Of a DNA stretch of 64,000 bases, positions 1-10,740 are shown piece after piece. A program made the translations under genes and the position numbers. This DNA is from Triatoma infestans (Eukaryota; Arthropoda; Insecta; Hemiptera; Reduviidae). The notes beneath the pieces were generated by a model, which saw only the letters and a program-made list of their open reading frames with translations, had not been told where the DNA came from and did no database searches. The number at the start of each line of letters is the position of its first letter. Within the stretch, counting starts at the first letter, position 1. The DNA lies in contig JAAEAF010000651.1 in NCBI GenBank assembly GCA_011037195.1, positions 22,555 through 86,554 of the forward strand. Reading direction: 5' to 3'.

Positions 1-291
1 TCTCCTTGTGGCCCTTCTTAACTTTTTCAATATAACACTGTTCTTTTTACCTTCGGCTCTGCCCAGTTTTGTAGAGAAAAGCCTCTATATATAAGAAAGG
101 GACTCTTAATTATCGAGCAAAAGCCTAAGGTGAGTTATTAGGAAATCTCTTTCACACAAAGCATTACGTAATAACAAAGAGAAAAGTGAAAGTAGGATGA
201 GATGAGGTTTTTGTTCGTTTTCTACCATTCTAGCTCCAAGCTAAAAGTTTAACTGGCTTTACTAGATATACTATGAAGTATCTCAATAGGG

Positions 292-480
292 GCCGGTATT
301 GGTGTAGTGGTTATGAGCATTGACTTGTAAGTGGAAAGATCCCAGTTCGAGTCCCGGTATAAGAGCTAAATTTTATATTTATATTTATGGTACAGTAAGT
401 GCTTGCGCCCCCGTTCACGTCACCTAATTGGTAGTTGGGCGTTAAGCCCGCCTGAAAAAATAGGCAATGCTTTTTGCTTA
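292..480 (+). mobile_element. tRNA-derived SINE (type 2)
   Basis: A short element whose head looks like a tRNA gene with RNA polymerase III promoter boxes. The A box is TGGTGTAGTGG at about 300-310 and the B box AGTTCGAGTCC at about 344-354, spaced as in a tRNA. A non-tRNA body follows, including a GC-rich segment around 405-460. The head does not fold into a full cloverleaf by eye, so a SINE is more likely than a working tRNA gene. No second copy of this type was seen in the window. Confidence 0.6.
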
Positions 481-754
481 CTTTTTTTACAATAAAAATT
501 ATTTAAAATTTAGCAATTCTAAGAAATGAAAATTAGTTAATTTTACAAAATAATAAATATACAAATTTAATAGTATTCGGCAAAGTTCAATTAAATTGTA
601 AAATTGAAAATAAGAAACATTTGATAAATTTTGTCACCTTCACTAGGACCTAGGGAGATTGTTGTTCGACTTTACAAAAGAAATAAAATGAATAACTGTC
701 AATAAAATTTAAGTTCAATTTTGTTTTTCCAATAGGGCAAAGTTTATAAGACTT

Positions 755-1152
755 CTGATATTTTATCCATCGTACCATGCATATTCCTTTTGTTCCTGAC
801 CGGTTTCGGATTTCCATCCATCGTCGGAGCAAAATTCATCAAGTTCATGTAGAGAAATATAATGTTTCTCTTATACTCGACACTTGTTGGTTTGTTGTTT
901 ATAAATAATATGTGCAGGAGGTTATAAGGTTATGTTACTATCTGTGTGTATTTACTGACAAAATGGAATTATTATGAAATTTGATTAGACATTAGATAAT
1001 AGTGTATAATAAATAGCATGTATTGAACATGGTGAATTTGCTCTGACGATGGATGAAAATCCGAAACCGGTCAGAAATAAAAGGAATATGCATGTTACGA
1101 TAGATAAAATACCAGATGTTATCCAGCAATGCAAACCCATCCACTTATTCAA
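755..1152. mobile_element. Palindromic hammerhead element, family A (copy A1)
   Basis: The two arms (about 755-860 and 1030-1135) are inverted copies of each other. The element is bounded by a 12-bp direct repeat TTTATAAGACTT at 743-754 and 1153-1164, read as its target-site duplication. The right arm carries a hammerhead-like core on the plus strand; the left arm carries the same motif on the minus strand with one core change. There is no ORF. A 12-bp duplication suits target-primed retroposition better than a cut-and-paste transposon. The family is not one I can name. Confidence 0.75.
1037..1078 (+). ncRNA. Hammerhead-ribozyme-like motif, family A
   Basis: CTGACGA (1043-1049) matches the CUGANGA core. 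One unpaired T follows, then stem II GGAT/ATCC closed by a GAAA loop (1051-1062), then the second core strand GAAA (1063-1066), then the palindrome ACCGGT and the H17 position C (1072), after which cleavage is predicted. Stem I is short here (2 bp). The extra nucleotide before stem II departs from the textbook motif. Activity is not shown. Confidence 0.6.
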
Positions 1153-1363
1153 TTTATAAGACTTATTTATTGAGGACTGGAATTTTTCCAGGTGTTTATT
1201 CTCTTGAAATAAATCAAAAATTGTAACACCTGCCGCACATCCAACGAAAAGGGAACCAGTCTGTAAGAAAGAAAAATTATAATTAAAATTAATAGATCCT
1301 GAAGAAAATGATATAATAGAAAAATCCACTCCTCTTAATTGGGTCAAAAGAAAAAAATATCGC

Positions 1364-1500
1364 AAGAAGATTAAACTCGATATTCCGTTTAAGCACTACC
1401 ACCGCATCTGACACGAAAGATTTGGTCAAAATTGACCAAAAAAAAGGGCGAGTTTACTGAATTCGCTTTTATTTTTTTTTTGCGAATTCCTCAAAAACAG
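1364..1500 (+). repeat. Fragment of the ~1 kb ACTTTCTC element
   Basis: The stretch around 1374-1425 matches the conserved block that follows the microsatellite in the complete copies (ACTTGATATTCCGTTTA-like, then a TCTGAC stretch and TCAAAATT). It is only a short piece of the repeat. The 1165-1363 interval before it shows nothing I recognise. Confidence 0.5.
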
Positions 1501-1509
1501 CTCTATGAT

Positions 1510-2379
1510 GGAGGCAAGAAGTAGAATAAAAATATATATACATAATTTAAAAATACTAAGTTAATGGAAATTTGAACGTTGGCTGCCAAAAGTTTACAAT
1601 GAACAGGTAAAAAGGGACAGCATATCGTTAGTGAAGCCAATATCCCTTGGCCAACTACTTTGTAGGACAAGGAAATATTATTCAGCCAGTATTGTAAAGG
1701 AGACGAGTACAAAACAGCCGTATTGCAATGTTCAACCAATAACAGTGATCTTACAATAGTGTACCAAGAAGTGTATAGGGTAAAGCTAGGAGAGATGACG
1801 CACATTTCAAAGTTATGCCCTGTATCAAAATATAGGAGACATATTAAAGAGGTAATTCTTATAAAATATCTGTCAACTACTATTGAATACAAAAGAAATG
1901 TTATTTTTCAAAATAAAGACATTCTCATTTATTCCAGAAACAAAATACAAATACACTACATTTGGCCGTCTCTCCTACTATGGTAGGATAGATGACGTAC
2001 CATAGTTAGTAGACCTCTCCTCTGTGAAGGTAACATGGCTGATCGACATGAAACTTGGTAAACACTATGACTACGAGTCCAACTTTAACGACAGCTGCAA
2101 ATCTTCCATTGCAATTGCAATTAATATAGTATATAAAAAAATTTACTAAAAGTTATGAAATCACACGCTAATGCGTATAAATGTTCCTAGAACACAGAAG
2201 AAAACACAAAATAACTGAAAAATTTTGCAATATGTTCGCTTCTGATCTCTCTACTCCTCACTAACTTCCATGACGCCACGTGGTGGCAAACAAGAGAAAT
2301 AAAGCCTGCGTCTTCTCTGCAGCCGCGTCATCTCTCCTAACTTTACCATAAGTTTAACATTTGTGTTTTAAAATCAATC
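1510..2379. other. No recognised feature
   Basis: AT-rich sequence with short overlapping ORFs on both strands that lack recognisable domains or codon bias. I see nothing here that supports a gene. Confidence 0.4.
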
Positions 2380-2391
2380 TAGCTATAGAAT

Positions 2392-2624
2392 CTGGTATTT
2401 TATCCGTCATAGCATGCATATTCCTTTTGTTCCTAACCGGTTTCGGATTTTCATCCATCGTCAGAGAAAATTCACCAAGTTCGTGTTCAGAGAAGAGAGT
2501 GTACTTCAACGCAATGTTTTTGTTGCACTCACACTTGTTGTTTTTGAACAAAAGGAATATGCATGCTATGAAGGATAAAATAGCAGATGTTATCCAGCAT
2601 CTGCTGGTATCCTATCCACATGTT
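2392..2624. mobile_element. Palindromic hammerhead element, family A (copy A2)
   Basis: A shorter family A copy. Flanking repeats TAGCTATAGAAT (2380-2391) and TAGCTACAGAAT (2625-2636) agree at 11 of 12 positions and read as an aged TSD. The left arm keeps the hammerhead-like motif on the minus strand (about 2430-2472): CTGACGA, stem II GGAT/ATCC, GAAA, ACCGGT. Stem I can form about five pairs. The right arm begins after the core, so only one ribozyme-like motif remains. Confidence 0.7.
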
Positions 2625-2639
2625 TAGCTACAGAATATT

Positions 2640-3180
2640 TAAGTGCGAGAGTTTTTGTATGTTTAAAAGCTTATTACATTTATTCAATTATTCACATTAT
2701 TCAATAATTCAATTATAGTCAAATTATTTATTTTAAACAGTAGTTCTTATTTACAATATCTTAAACATCTTTCTAAAACATAATCACACATATGCCCTTT
2801 AAAACCCGCTTATGCTTACATTAAAAAAAAAACACTATACCAACATTACAGCTCCAAAGATTTTATTTAAACATAATATAATCACATGAATGCTTATTAC
2901 CTATATTTGATTATTTTTTGAGGAAAATACATTTTAAAAATATTTGGGGAATCTTTAAATTAAGGTATTTGTCGTTACAGGCTTTGCTAAAAGCTTTGAA
3001 TCAGAGGGAGCTTCCATAAAAAGTTACATTCAGATAAGTAATTATAACCCCCACCACCTTAACGTTTAACGAACATTGCAAGTTTAAAGACAACATATCA
3101 GTTAGTATATGTTAGAATATTATTATTATTCAAGGAAAGGGGAGAGCAAAATCCTACGCTATTCAAAGCCTTCTTGAGCC
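2640..3180. other. No recognised feature
   Basis: AT-rich interval with short A and T runs. I see no gene or repeat that I can place. Confidence 0.35.
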
Positions 3181-3199
3181 CATATAGTTGCCCCAAAAG

Positions 3200-3805
3200 A
3201 ATAACAACTACCAGGTCTGGAACAAAAGTCCGGACCTGGGTTTCATTCACTTATGTTTTACCACAGTCCGAACAAATCAAAACCATAAACTTGAAAGGAC
3301 ATAGCCTAAGCTCTTCCACCGATATCCTGCTGGGGCCAAAGATCCAGAACCTAAATTCCTCACAACCCAAACAATCCGTCATGAGATGTATCCTCCTCTG
3401 TCTCACAGACTCTACAAAAAGGATCAGAGCCTCATTGTATAGAGATGTCTCCTTAAGCCACAATACCCAGTGAGGAAACCAACCAGATACCTGAGTGAGG
3501 TCCGTGAAAGGCGCAGGACCCTCTCACTATAATACAATATCATAATATTTAGAAAAACAGAACCTAAATTCTTCACAACCCAAACAATCCGTCATGAGAT
3601 GTATCCTCCTCTGTCTCAAAGACTCTACAAAAAGGATCAGGCATGAGCCTCATTGTATAGAGATGTCTCCTTAAGCCACAATACCCAGTGAGGAAATCAA
3701 CCAGATACCTGAGTGAGGTCCGTGAAAGGCGCAGGACCCTCTCACTATAATACAATATCATAATATTTAGAAAAAAAGGACGCTTCACAACACAGTTACA
3801 GTTAG
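3200..3805 (-). pseudogene. LINE ORF2 C-terminus (post-RNase H zinc knuckle), tandemly duplicated
   Basis: On the minus strand the reading LVDFLTGYCGLRRHLYTM followed by DPFCRVFETEEDTSHD is the region C-terminal to the RNase H domain in R1/Jockey-group non-LTR retrotransposons (LTGH..L..HL...G then C..C...E.T..H). The same region appears twice because of a tandem duplication. One cysteine of the knuckle is replaced and both copies are short, so this is a dead fragment. Confidence 0.7.
3347..3772. repeat. Tandem duplication, 213-bp unit, two copies
   Basis: Bases 3347-3559 and 3560-3772 are nearly identical, differing by a few substitutions and a 5-6 base insertion near 3641. The duplication lies wholly within the LINE fragment. 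Low divergence suggests a fairly recent local event. Confidence 0.85.
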
Positions 3806-3809
3806 CCAT

Positions 3810-4940
3810 ATTCTTTCATTGAAAAAGTGAAAAACGACTTTATGAATGGTTTGTTATATGAAAGATTTGTTCATTTGATTATTCTTTTAGAAATACCAAA
3901 CAAACTGTCATCATAAAGCCAAAGTATCTTCTAATAATATTTTTTTCTTTTGAAAGACGTCTAAATAAACTGCAACAGAAGGAAAAAAAAAAAACGAAAA
4001 GAAAGACAGGAGATAGTATCAACTAAGTACAAAACTTTAAAAAGTTTGTTTTTTATCAACAACATCCAGCATTTCATCCACAATTGGGTGGTTTGATAAA
4101 AAAAAAAAAATAAATAAATAAATGCTGGAGCACTTTCAATTTCCTGATAATTACGTATTTCAAAAAGAAAAAGAAAGAAAAAGTTTTCTCATTATCTTTC
4201 TCTTTTTTCGTTCTTTTATTCCTCATTTTTGTAATCATGAAGATGACACCTGAAAGTGATTGTACTAAAGACTACTAGCGCGGCCATTTCCTCTAACACC
4301 CAAATATTTATTAAAAAAAATAAATGATGACAATAAAAGTGAAACTCCTCAATATCTTCCTTATTTCTTACATTTCTTTATTAGTTTTCAAAGAGAAATT
4401 CAATCATTTCAAGATTTTTATTGTGGACACTATCTGAATAGAATTCGTCGTATTTCTTCATTTCTGTTCACCCTATTTTTCCACTTTCTAGTTATTATTC
4501 TTTCATCAAAATGACTGACACTATTCTAGTCAAAAGCGGATTGTCAATATATTATTATTAAAAGAAAACTCATTGATTCATTTTTTTTCTATAAAAAGAA
4601 ATATTTTTCTGCTAAGAATAACTTGATTTCAAAACTACAGTTTTTAATTTCTATCTCTGAAAAATTCGTAGGAATCTGGAAACTTGATATTCTATTTAGG
4701 TAACATTGACGCACATGTCTCATGAAAATTTTATCAAAATCCACTGAAAGTGCACCTTTACTGGCATGGTTTTATCTGTTTCTCACCTATTTCCCTCACA
4801 CCCCAAAACTAGCTCCAATAATTTTCTGTAAACTAACATAATATGTACACCCGTTAATCTTTGTAACTTTTAATTGAAATTATCTGCAGAAAAATTGATT
4901 TTTGATGGACTTTGAAGGAAATGCAAAGTTAATTTGTTTC
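3810..4940. other. No recognised feature
   Basis: AT-rich DNA with A and T homopolymers. A block at about 4680-4920 weakly resembles modules of the ~1 kb ACTTTCTC element but is too diverged to bound. Confidence 0.3.
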
Positions 4941-4983
4941 CTTTAGAATGTTACATAGCCGCAATGGGTATCTATTGCATGCA

Positions 4984-5065
4984 GTTACTTGGGGAGTAGC
5001 GAACCCCAAGGGTTTAGCACAGCTCAGTACTCCATGCACTTCGTCAGAACAGTACACAATACAAG
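4984..5065 (+). repeat. Dispersed repeat shared with 24.85-24.92 kb
   Basis: GTTACTTGGGGAGTAGCG and the following ~60 bases recur in reverse orientation at about 24845-24920. The other copy sits in an LTR-like stretch, so this may be an LTR fragment. It directly precedes the LINE remnant. Confidence 0.5.
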
Positions 5066-5119
5066 GACAATACTATAAGGACAAAGTGGACCAAGTCGCT
5101 GCAGAAGGGGGTGGCCGGA

Positions 5120-6141
5120 AAAAGGCTGGGTGGGATCCAAAGGCAAGTATGCCTGGGTTCCACGGAAGCCATGAAGACCACCCCGACAGCGGCGTTGGAA
5201 GTCTCCTCAATTTGCCACCACTACACATCCTCGTTCAAGGCGAAGCCAGAATGGGAATACATAGGCTCTTGCAGGGGACGCCTCCCATCACCTCTAGGCA
5301 CGATCGTAATAACCAGAGGTTGATTGAGGAAATCAAGGCTGACCATCTTTTTTGGAATGCCAACTGATAGGATGGTTCCTAGGTATCATTTCGAAAGGAA
5401 CTTCGAAATTGTTATACCGAGCAGAGGTGAATGGGACTGTGACCTCCCTGTGTTCGGTGCTCGATCTGGTATACAGACGGGTCCAAGACTCCGACTAAGG
5501 TCGGAGCCGGGGTCTATGGGAGCAGGCCTAAAGTTAAGATTAAGGACAGCTTAGGGAAGTACGCCACGGTCTATCAGGCTGAATTCGTGGCGTTACAACT
5601 CTGCGCTAGGGAGATTATAAGGCAAGGCATAGTGGGTAAAGAGTGGCCATATACTCCGACAATCAGGCAGCCCTGAAGGCACTTTCTTCACACCAAATAG
5701 TCTCAAGACTGGTGTGAGATAGCCTACTTGCCCTATCCAAAGTGGGTACTCGGAACAAACGGACACTCACCTGGGTGTCGGGGCATGAGGGGTTTCTGGG
5801 CAATAAAAAGGTGGATGCCCTAGCGAGGGAGGGTTCGCAGGATACCTTTATAGGCCAAACCCTTCTGCGGCTTCCGAGCCTTATTCAAACTTCTATCAAA
5901 GGTTGGATAGAAGAACAGCGTCTGCTTTGGTGGGACAGAACACCAGGACAAGAGATATTTGCCTAAATTTACCAGAGATCTACTGAGCCATAACCGAAAG
6001 GATGTAAGGCTAATTGTGGGTCTACTAACAGGGCATTGTAGGCTGAGCAGATACATGTACCATCTACAACTTGCAGATAGTGCGGGATGCCGATTCTGCA
6101 AGGCAGAGGAAGAAACCCCGGCGAACATCCTCTGTGAGTGA
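5120..6141 (+). pseudogene. LINE ORF2 C-terminal region with RNase H domain (R1/Jockey group), broken
   Basis: Read across several frames this is the end of a non-LTR retrotransposon polyprotein. A connection segment (LNLPPLHILVQGEARMG, then MVPRYHFERNFEIVIP) is followed by the RNase H motifs YTDGSKT near 5470, YQAEF near 5573 and SDNQAALKAL near 5655, then TWVSGHEGFLGNKKVD near 5770, and finally LLTGHCRLSRYMYHLQL and CRFCKAEEETP near 6100. These are the acidic catalytic blocks expected for RNase H, which removes RNA from the cDNA hybrid. Multiple frameshifts and stops show it is dead. The 3' region 6142-6400 holds no further motif. Confidence 0.85.
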
Positions 6142-6409
6142 GCCGGCCTGGCGAGGATAAGGTTTCTTTAATTGGAGACAGGCGATCCCGAAGCTATGAG
6201 CTTCATGACGGAGCCGCACTCAGCTTTGCTAGGACTGATTGGGAGAGCAAAGCTGGGCGTTGGGCTATAATTTAAGAGGATCCACAATAGACCAGTGGAG
6301 TGTAGGTCGCAGTGGAATGAAGCTCGCCCCCACCCCCGTTTCTAAAAGGACAAACATAGGACACAAACTAGGGCCTCCGTCTCTAGTTAATTGGAATAAG
6401 CCAAGGGAG

Positions 6410-6650
6410 AAGGAAGGGATTAGCCCAGTGGTTCCGCGATGGACTAGCAATGCGGAGGTCTCCGGTTCTACTCCACAGAGAATTTCTCTCCCTAGAAGCC
6501 TCAACAGCTCACTGTCCGTTGATGGGCAGTGTTGTCTGTAGCCAGAGAATACTGCTCACAGGCCGGCAGAGCACTGAGAAGTCTCCGGGAGGGGGCACAA
6601 TGTCGCCCTGCAATAATCCCCTACAACAATCTAAAAAAAAAAAAAAAAAA
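6410..6650 (+). mobile_element. tRNA-derived SINE (type 1, copy a)
   Basis: A copy of the main SINE family of the window. A degraded tRNA-like head (GGATTAGCCCAGTGG, then CCGGTTCTACTCC as a decayed B box) is followed by the conserved body (AGAAGCCTCAACAGCTCACT, GGGCAGTGTTGTCTGTAG, CAGAGCACTGAGAAG) and an A run at 6632-6650. The tail before the A run (CAATAATCCCCTACAA) matches the copy at 24.2 kb rather than those at 12.7 and 40.4 kb, so there are at least two tail subtypes. Confidence 0.8.
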
Positions 6651-6744
6651 TTACATATGTATACAATCTATCCCTAATTTAATAATCTATACCCTCTGAT
6701 GCCCATCCTAGAGAGGTGGAGATCCCCTGATTTCCAAAAAAAAA

Positions 6745-8238
6745 AGGGTTTTTAGAAAATAGTGGGTGTGTATACTTGTATAGTTCAAAAATGTAAAATC
6801 GCAAAAACATTTAAAACTTGATATCTTGTTTAAGTTCTATCAGCGTACTAGGCACTAAGATTTATGCCAAAATTGGAGAATGAACTGTGACTACCACTTT
6901 ATTGAATGGATTTTATATAATTCAAGCAATTTTCTTTGGTTACGGTCCCATGCTAATGAGCTATAACTTATATTTGAAACACTTCTTCCGGAAAAATTCA
7001 TTTTAGGGGGTTTTAGGAGAAGGGGTGAAATTAGGCTTTCCTTTTAAGTGCCGTTTCAATAATATATTACACGATCCTATCTACGAGGGTAGTAACGAGA
7101 CTGATCGCTGTAACTCAAAAACGATTATTTAATCAATACAAAACTTTAGCTACCTTTCAACATAGTCCCCAGCAACATTTATACACTTGTCTCATCGTTC
7201 TTCTAATTTGTGTATGCCTCTGGCATAAAATTCTTTGGGTTGATCTCGAAAACACTTTTGCACCTGATTTATAACTTCTTCATTGGATTTAAAATATTTC
7301 CCACGTAGCGCCTCTCTAAGGGGTCCCAACAAATGGAAGTCCAATGGGGCGTGGTTGGGGCTCTAGGGGGGATATGGAAAGATCGCCCATCCCACTTTTT
7401 TAAGTGTTTCTTGTGTTAACTGTGCCGTGTATGGGAAAGTATTGTCATGAAGCAAAATCACGCCTTTAATCAAGAGTCCACGATGTTTTGTTCGAACGAT
7501 GTCTCGTTACTTTGTTTGTGAGCCTGCTGTCCTAAATTAACGCGTTAATGCGAGATTCGAGGGAGGAAGTTGCAACTTCATTTGGTCGTCCACTTCGTTG
7601 CTCGTCTCAGACACATACACGACCACTTTTAAACTGTTCTACCCATTTGTAAACATTCGAACGGTTCAAACAATTACTCCAATTCACTTTCAACATTCTT
7701 TCGTGGATTTCACTACCTTTGATATCATCTGCTAACTAAAAATCTAATCACTGTGAATTGTTCATGCGAGGTGCAATACATGAGCGGACTCGCCATTGTT
7801 AGCTGAATACATTTTTTGAGGTTATGCTTACCAAAAACGCTCGACCAGCTGATGAGAAACTAATTACAAGGATGCCAACTTGACGCACTGTAACTATTGT
7901 ATTAATTAAACAAACCGTTTCTGAGCTACAGCAATAGGTCTCGTTACTTATTGAATATTAATAAAAATTAAATGTGTTTCCAAAATTACAATCTTGAAGA
8001 AAATCGGTTGACCGGAAGTAATAGTTTAACTAAACCGCTTTTTGTTTCCTTCAGTTTTTTGCGATCTTCTTGATAAAGATACCAACGAGTTTCTTTGATC
8101 TTTACATCCCCCCACATTATAAATATAATTATTGAGTCTGTAAAAAGTTTGTAAAAATTACGAGTTTGTGTTAAATCTGCCAACCAAAACTCTGTGAATT
8201 GTAGTCAAAGTAAGTCGTGTGATAGTTTCACACCAGAT
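6745..8238 (+). mobile_element. ~1 kb ACTTTCTC element split by a mariner
   Basis: Diverged copy of the dispersed element. Homology runs from the GGTTTTTAGAAAATAGTG block before the microsatellite through AAATTCATTTTAGG and resumes after the mariner (AAATCGGTTGACCGGAAGT) to the 3' hairpin terminus (GTGTGATAGTTTCACACCAGA) at about 8218-8238. The mariner at 7084-7955 interrupts the module between conserved blocks, so it inserted later. Confidence 0.7.
7084..7955 (-). mobile_element. Mariner-family DNA transposon, internally deleted
   Basis: Inverted ends containing GTAACGAGAC and TA dinucleotides at both borders (7082-7083, 7956-7957) mark a Tc1/mariner insertion. The minus strand has remnants of mariner transposase: the EEVINQVQK-like region, PYSP-type block and the HDN block near 7440. 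The part with the first catalytic aspartate (TGDE block) is missing, and stops break the frame. At 872 bp it is well short of the ~1.3 kb of complete mariners. The copy at 56.2 kb is its relative. Confidence 0.8.
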
Positions 8239-8249
8239 TTGTTTTTGTA

Positions 8250-9165
8250 TCTTTTATTCCAGATGAGGAACATTCCCTAAGCAATTCAGACTTCACAGGG
8301 CACCAATAATACACCTTATAAAACTAGATAGACGTACTCTCTAGCAACCATTTTTTTAATGGAGAAAGTCATAGTATGAACAGTGGAAACTATCTATTAT
8401 ACTAATCCCCAAGTGGTTAAAATTGTGCCTTACCGTCTGAGCTGCACTAGCATTGCAAGCTGAAAGTACATACTTTACTGACCTACCTGAAAATTGTATG
8501 GAAATTTATTCATTCTAGTGTAGAATTGTTCTTTTACTATACTATATAATTTTTAATTATTTTTAACAATTAATATAAAATTAATGCAAATTTTGTTTAA
8601 AATAATATTTTAAAACTATATATTAAATATTTTTTATTTTTATTTAATTCAATACCAATTTACAACAAATATTTAGAAATGTTTAAATACTTTTTGTTTT
8701 GTTATATTTCATTTATTCAATTAATTATTAAACAGGCCCACAGCCGATGTCACATCACATTGTTGCAAAATGTCATCACATTTTTAATCAAATATAATTT
8801 TTCACATATATCTCTAAAATTCTTTCTTATAAATTTCACTAAATTATAAACATTCATGGCATCCTTTATTTGATATTTCTATAAAAAAAATTGTTGTCTT
8901 CTTTGCAATATTACACAAAATAAGAGCTTTTTTGTTTAATATTGAGTTTTTTAATAATTCGTTTATTGCAAATTATATCAACCTACATTCAGTCACATAT
9001 GATTTCATTTTATAATTTTTGTTACATTCCATTCCAAGGATTAATTCAGTTCAATAGGAACAGAATGAATGAAAAACCTTGAATAACCTCATTTTTAAGG
9101 AATAATATTGTATGCTCTTTCTTGTAACACGTCTAGATTATTATTTATTTCGAATCATTAAAGAT
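8250..9165. other. No recognised feature
   Basis: Very AT-rich interval (long A/T stretches, especially 8520-8720). I see no gene or named repeat. Confidence 0.35.
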
Positions 9166-9171
9166 TCATTG

Positions 9172-10145
9172 GATCCGAAAAGCGAAGAACCAGATATTAT
9201 TATTGAAAACTAGGTTTCTATTAGCTTGGGATGTATAGTCTATGGCTTTTATCCCCCCAATTCATCTCGCCCGGTAGTCTACGGTCAGTCTGCAAGATCC
9301 CAAGACATCATTCAACTACAACTCATCCAGGAATCACGCGAGAGGTGGTGCCCTCCCAAATACACGAAACCTAGTACCAGCGAAACGAGGACACTGAAAC
9401 AAGTAGTGGAACACCGTCATCACAGTTCTGACATATAGGACTAGATGTCCTCCCTATATTATGCAAATGACTAGACACCCATGTGTGTCCGGTCACTACA
9501 CCCACCAAGGTCCTCAGTTCTTTCCTACTAAGGGACAGGGGGTAATCTCAAAACCCCTGCTTGGTTCCTTTGATGAATCTTTTAGCCTGGAGGCACCCCT
9601 GCGTATCCTCCCAGCATTTCTCCAAAACCCTCGACTCCCAAAGTCTGATCTGGCTATCACAAAACCTCTTAGTGACGCCAAGGCTGACTCGGGACCTCAA
9701 AAAGGTAAAGAGGATCCCTGCCTAGCAGACATTAAATGAATCAAAAGTTAGTTACTCCCCGCCTAGGCCAGGCTAGGAAAGGAGAGTTCAATATAATGGA
9801 TGTGAGATGGAGAGAGAATATTGGAGAGAATGGATTTTAGAGAAATAAACTAGAAGATTTGATGAACACTGTACAATGAATAGAAAACACAAACTACAAG
9901 AACTTTACAGTTGAATAGAAGTTAGGTAGAGAATAATAAAGAGACAGACTGGCTGAGTAATAATAACAAAATAATAGAGAGGTTGCTGTCTGTGTGTACT
10001 GTTATAAAACGGTCGTAAACTATTCTGAACTCTTCTGCTGTCGCTCTGTTTATATGAATCGAACACTCCCTTTCCTAGTCTGACTAGAGGGGGAGTAACT
10101 AAGTTTTGATTCATTTAATGTCTGCTTCTTCGCTCTTCGGATCCT
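9172..10145. repeat. Large inverted repeat, left arm split by a LINE piece
   Basis: The right arm (about 10062-10145) is an inverted copy of a left arm made of two parts, 9173-9197 (GGATCCGAAAAGCGAAGAAC) and 9724-9793 (CAGACATTAAATGAATCAAA and beyond). The left arm is thus interrupted at about 9198-9723. The unique centre (about 9800-10060) contains, on the minus strand, a TATA-like CATATAAACAG next to an arm, so the arms could be LTR-derived. No clear TSD was found. Confidence 0.65.
9198..9725 (-). pseudogene. LINE ORF2 C-terminal fragment inserted in an inverted-repeat arm
   Basis: The minus strand reads LRTLVGVVTGHTWVSSHLHN followed by ICQNCDDG, the post-RNase H zinc-knuckle region of R1/Jockey-group LINEs, with stops on both sides. 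The base composition is less AT-rich than the flanks. Continuity of the arm outside it shows that it is a later insertion. Confidence 0.65.
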
Positions 10146-10740
10146 ATGAATTTTGGATCCCATTACATCCACAACATTAATACAAACGAAATGCACAAAT
10201 GTAGGTACTACCCTTGTATGATAAAAGCAAGAGTGAAATAAGCTTCACTTTACGTTTACTGTAAAATTAATAGAAAGAAGTACAAAATGTACAATTGCAC
10301 AATATGTTCAATTCACAAAAAATGTGATATAACTCCGTTTAAGTTTCGTTTAGAACAAGATATAAATTTAACCATATGCATGAGAAAAAGCAGCAGTTAA
10401 TTTATTTTATAAAATAAGTCTTCCACTTTTGATAGTAGAGCGCTGCACTTGTCGTTACTTGTTCCATTTTTGGGTATTAGAGTGCTCCACTTTACCATCC
10501 AACCCTAATGCCTTAAAACCTTAATACATCAAACAAACAATACTCATACAGTCTTTCACAACGACCTACAAACTGATTAACTCGAACACAATACAAAAAA
10601 ATTCTCTTTCTTTACTTTTTCTACAACATAGTCTTTTTATGTTTTTATCTCTTACTCCTAGTAACAGGAAATATTATAACAGGATAATAATATAATATTT
10701 TTTTTTTTTTTTTTTTTGGCAGGCTGGCTACAATATTTAA

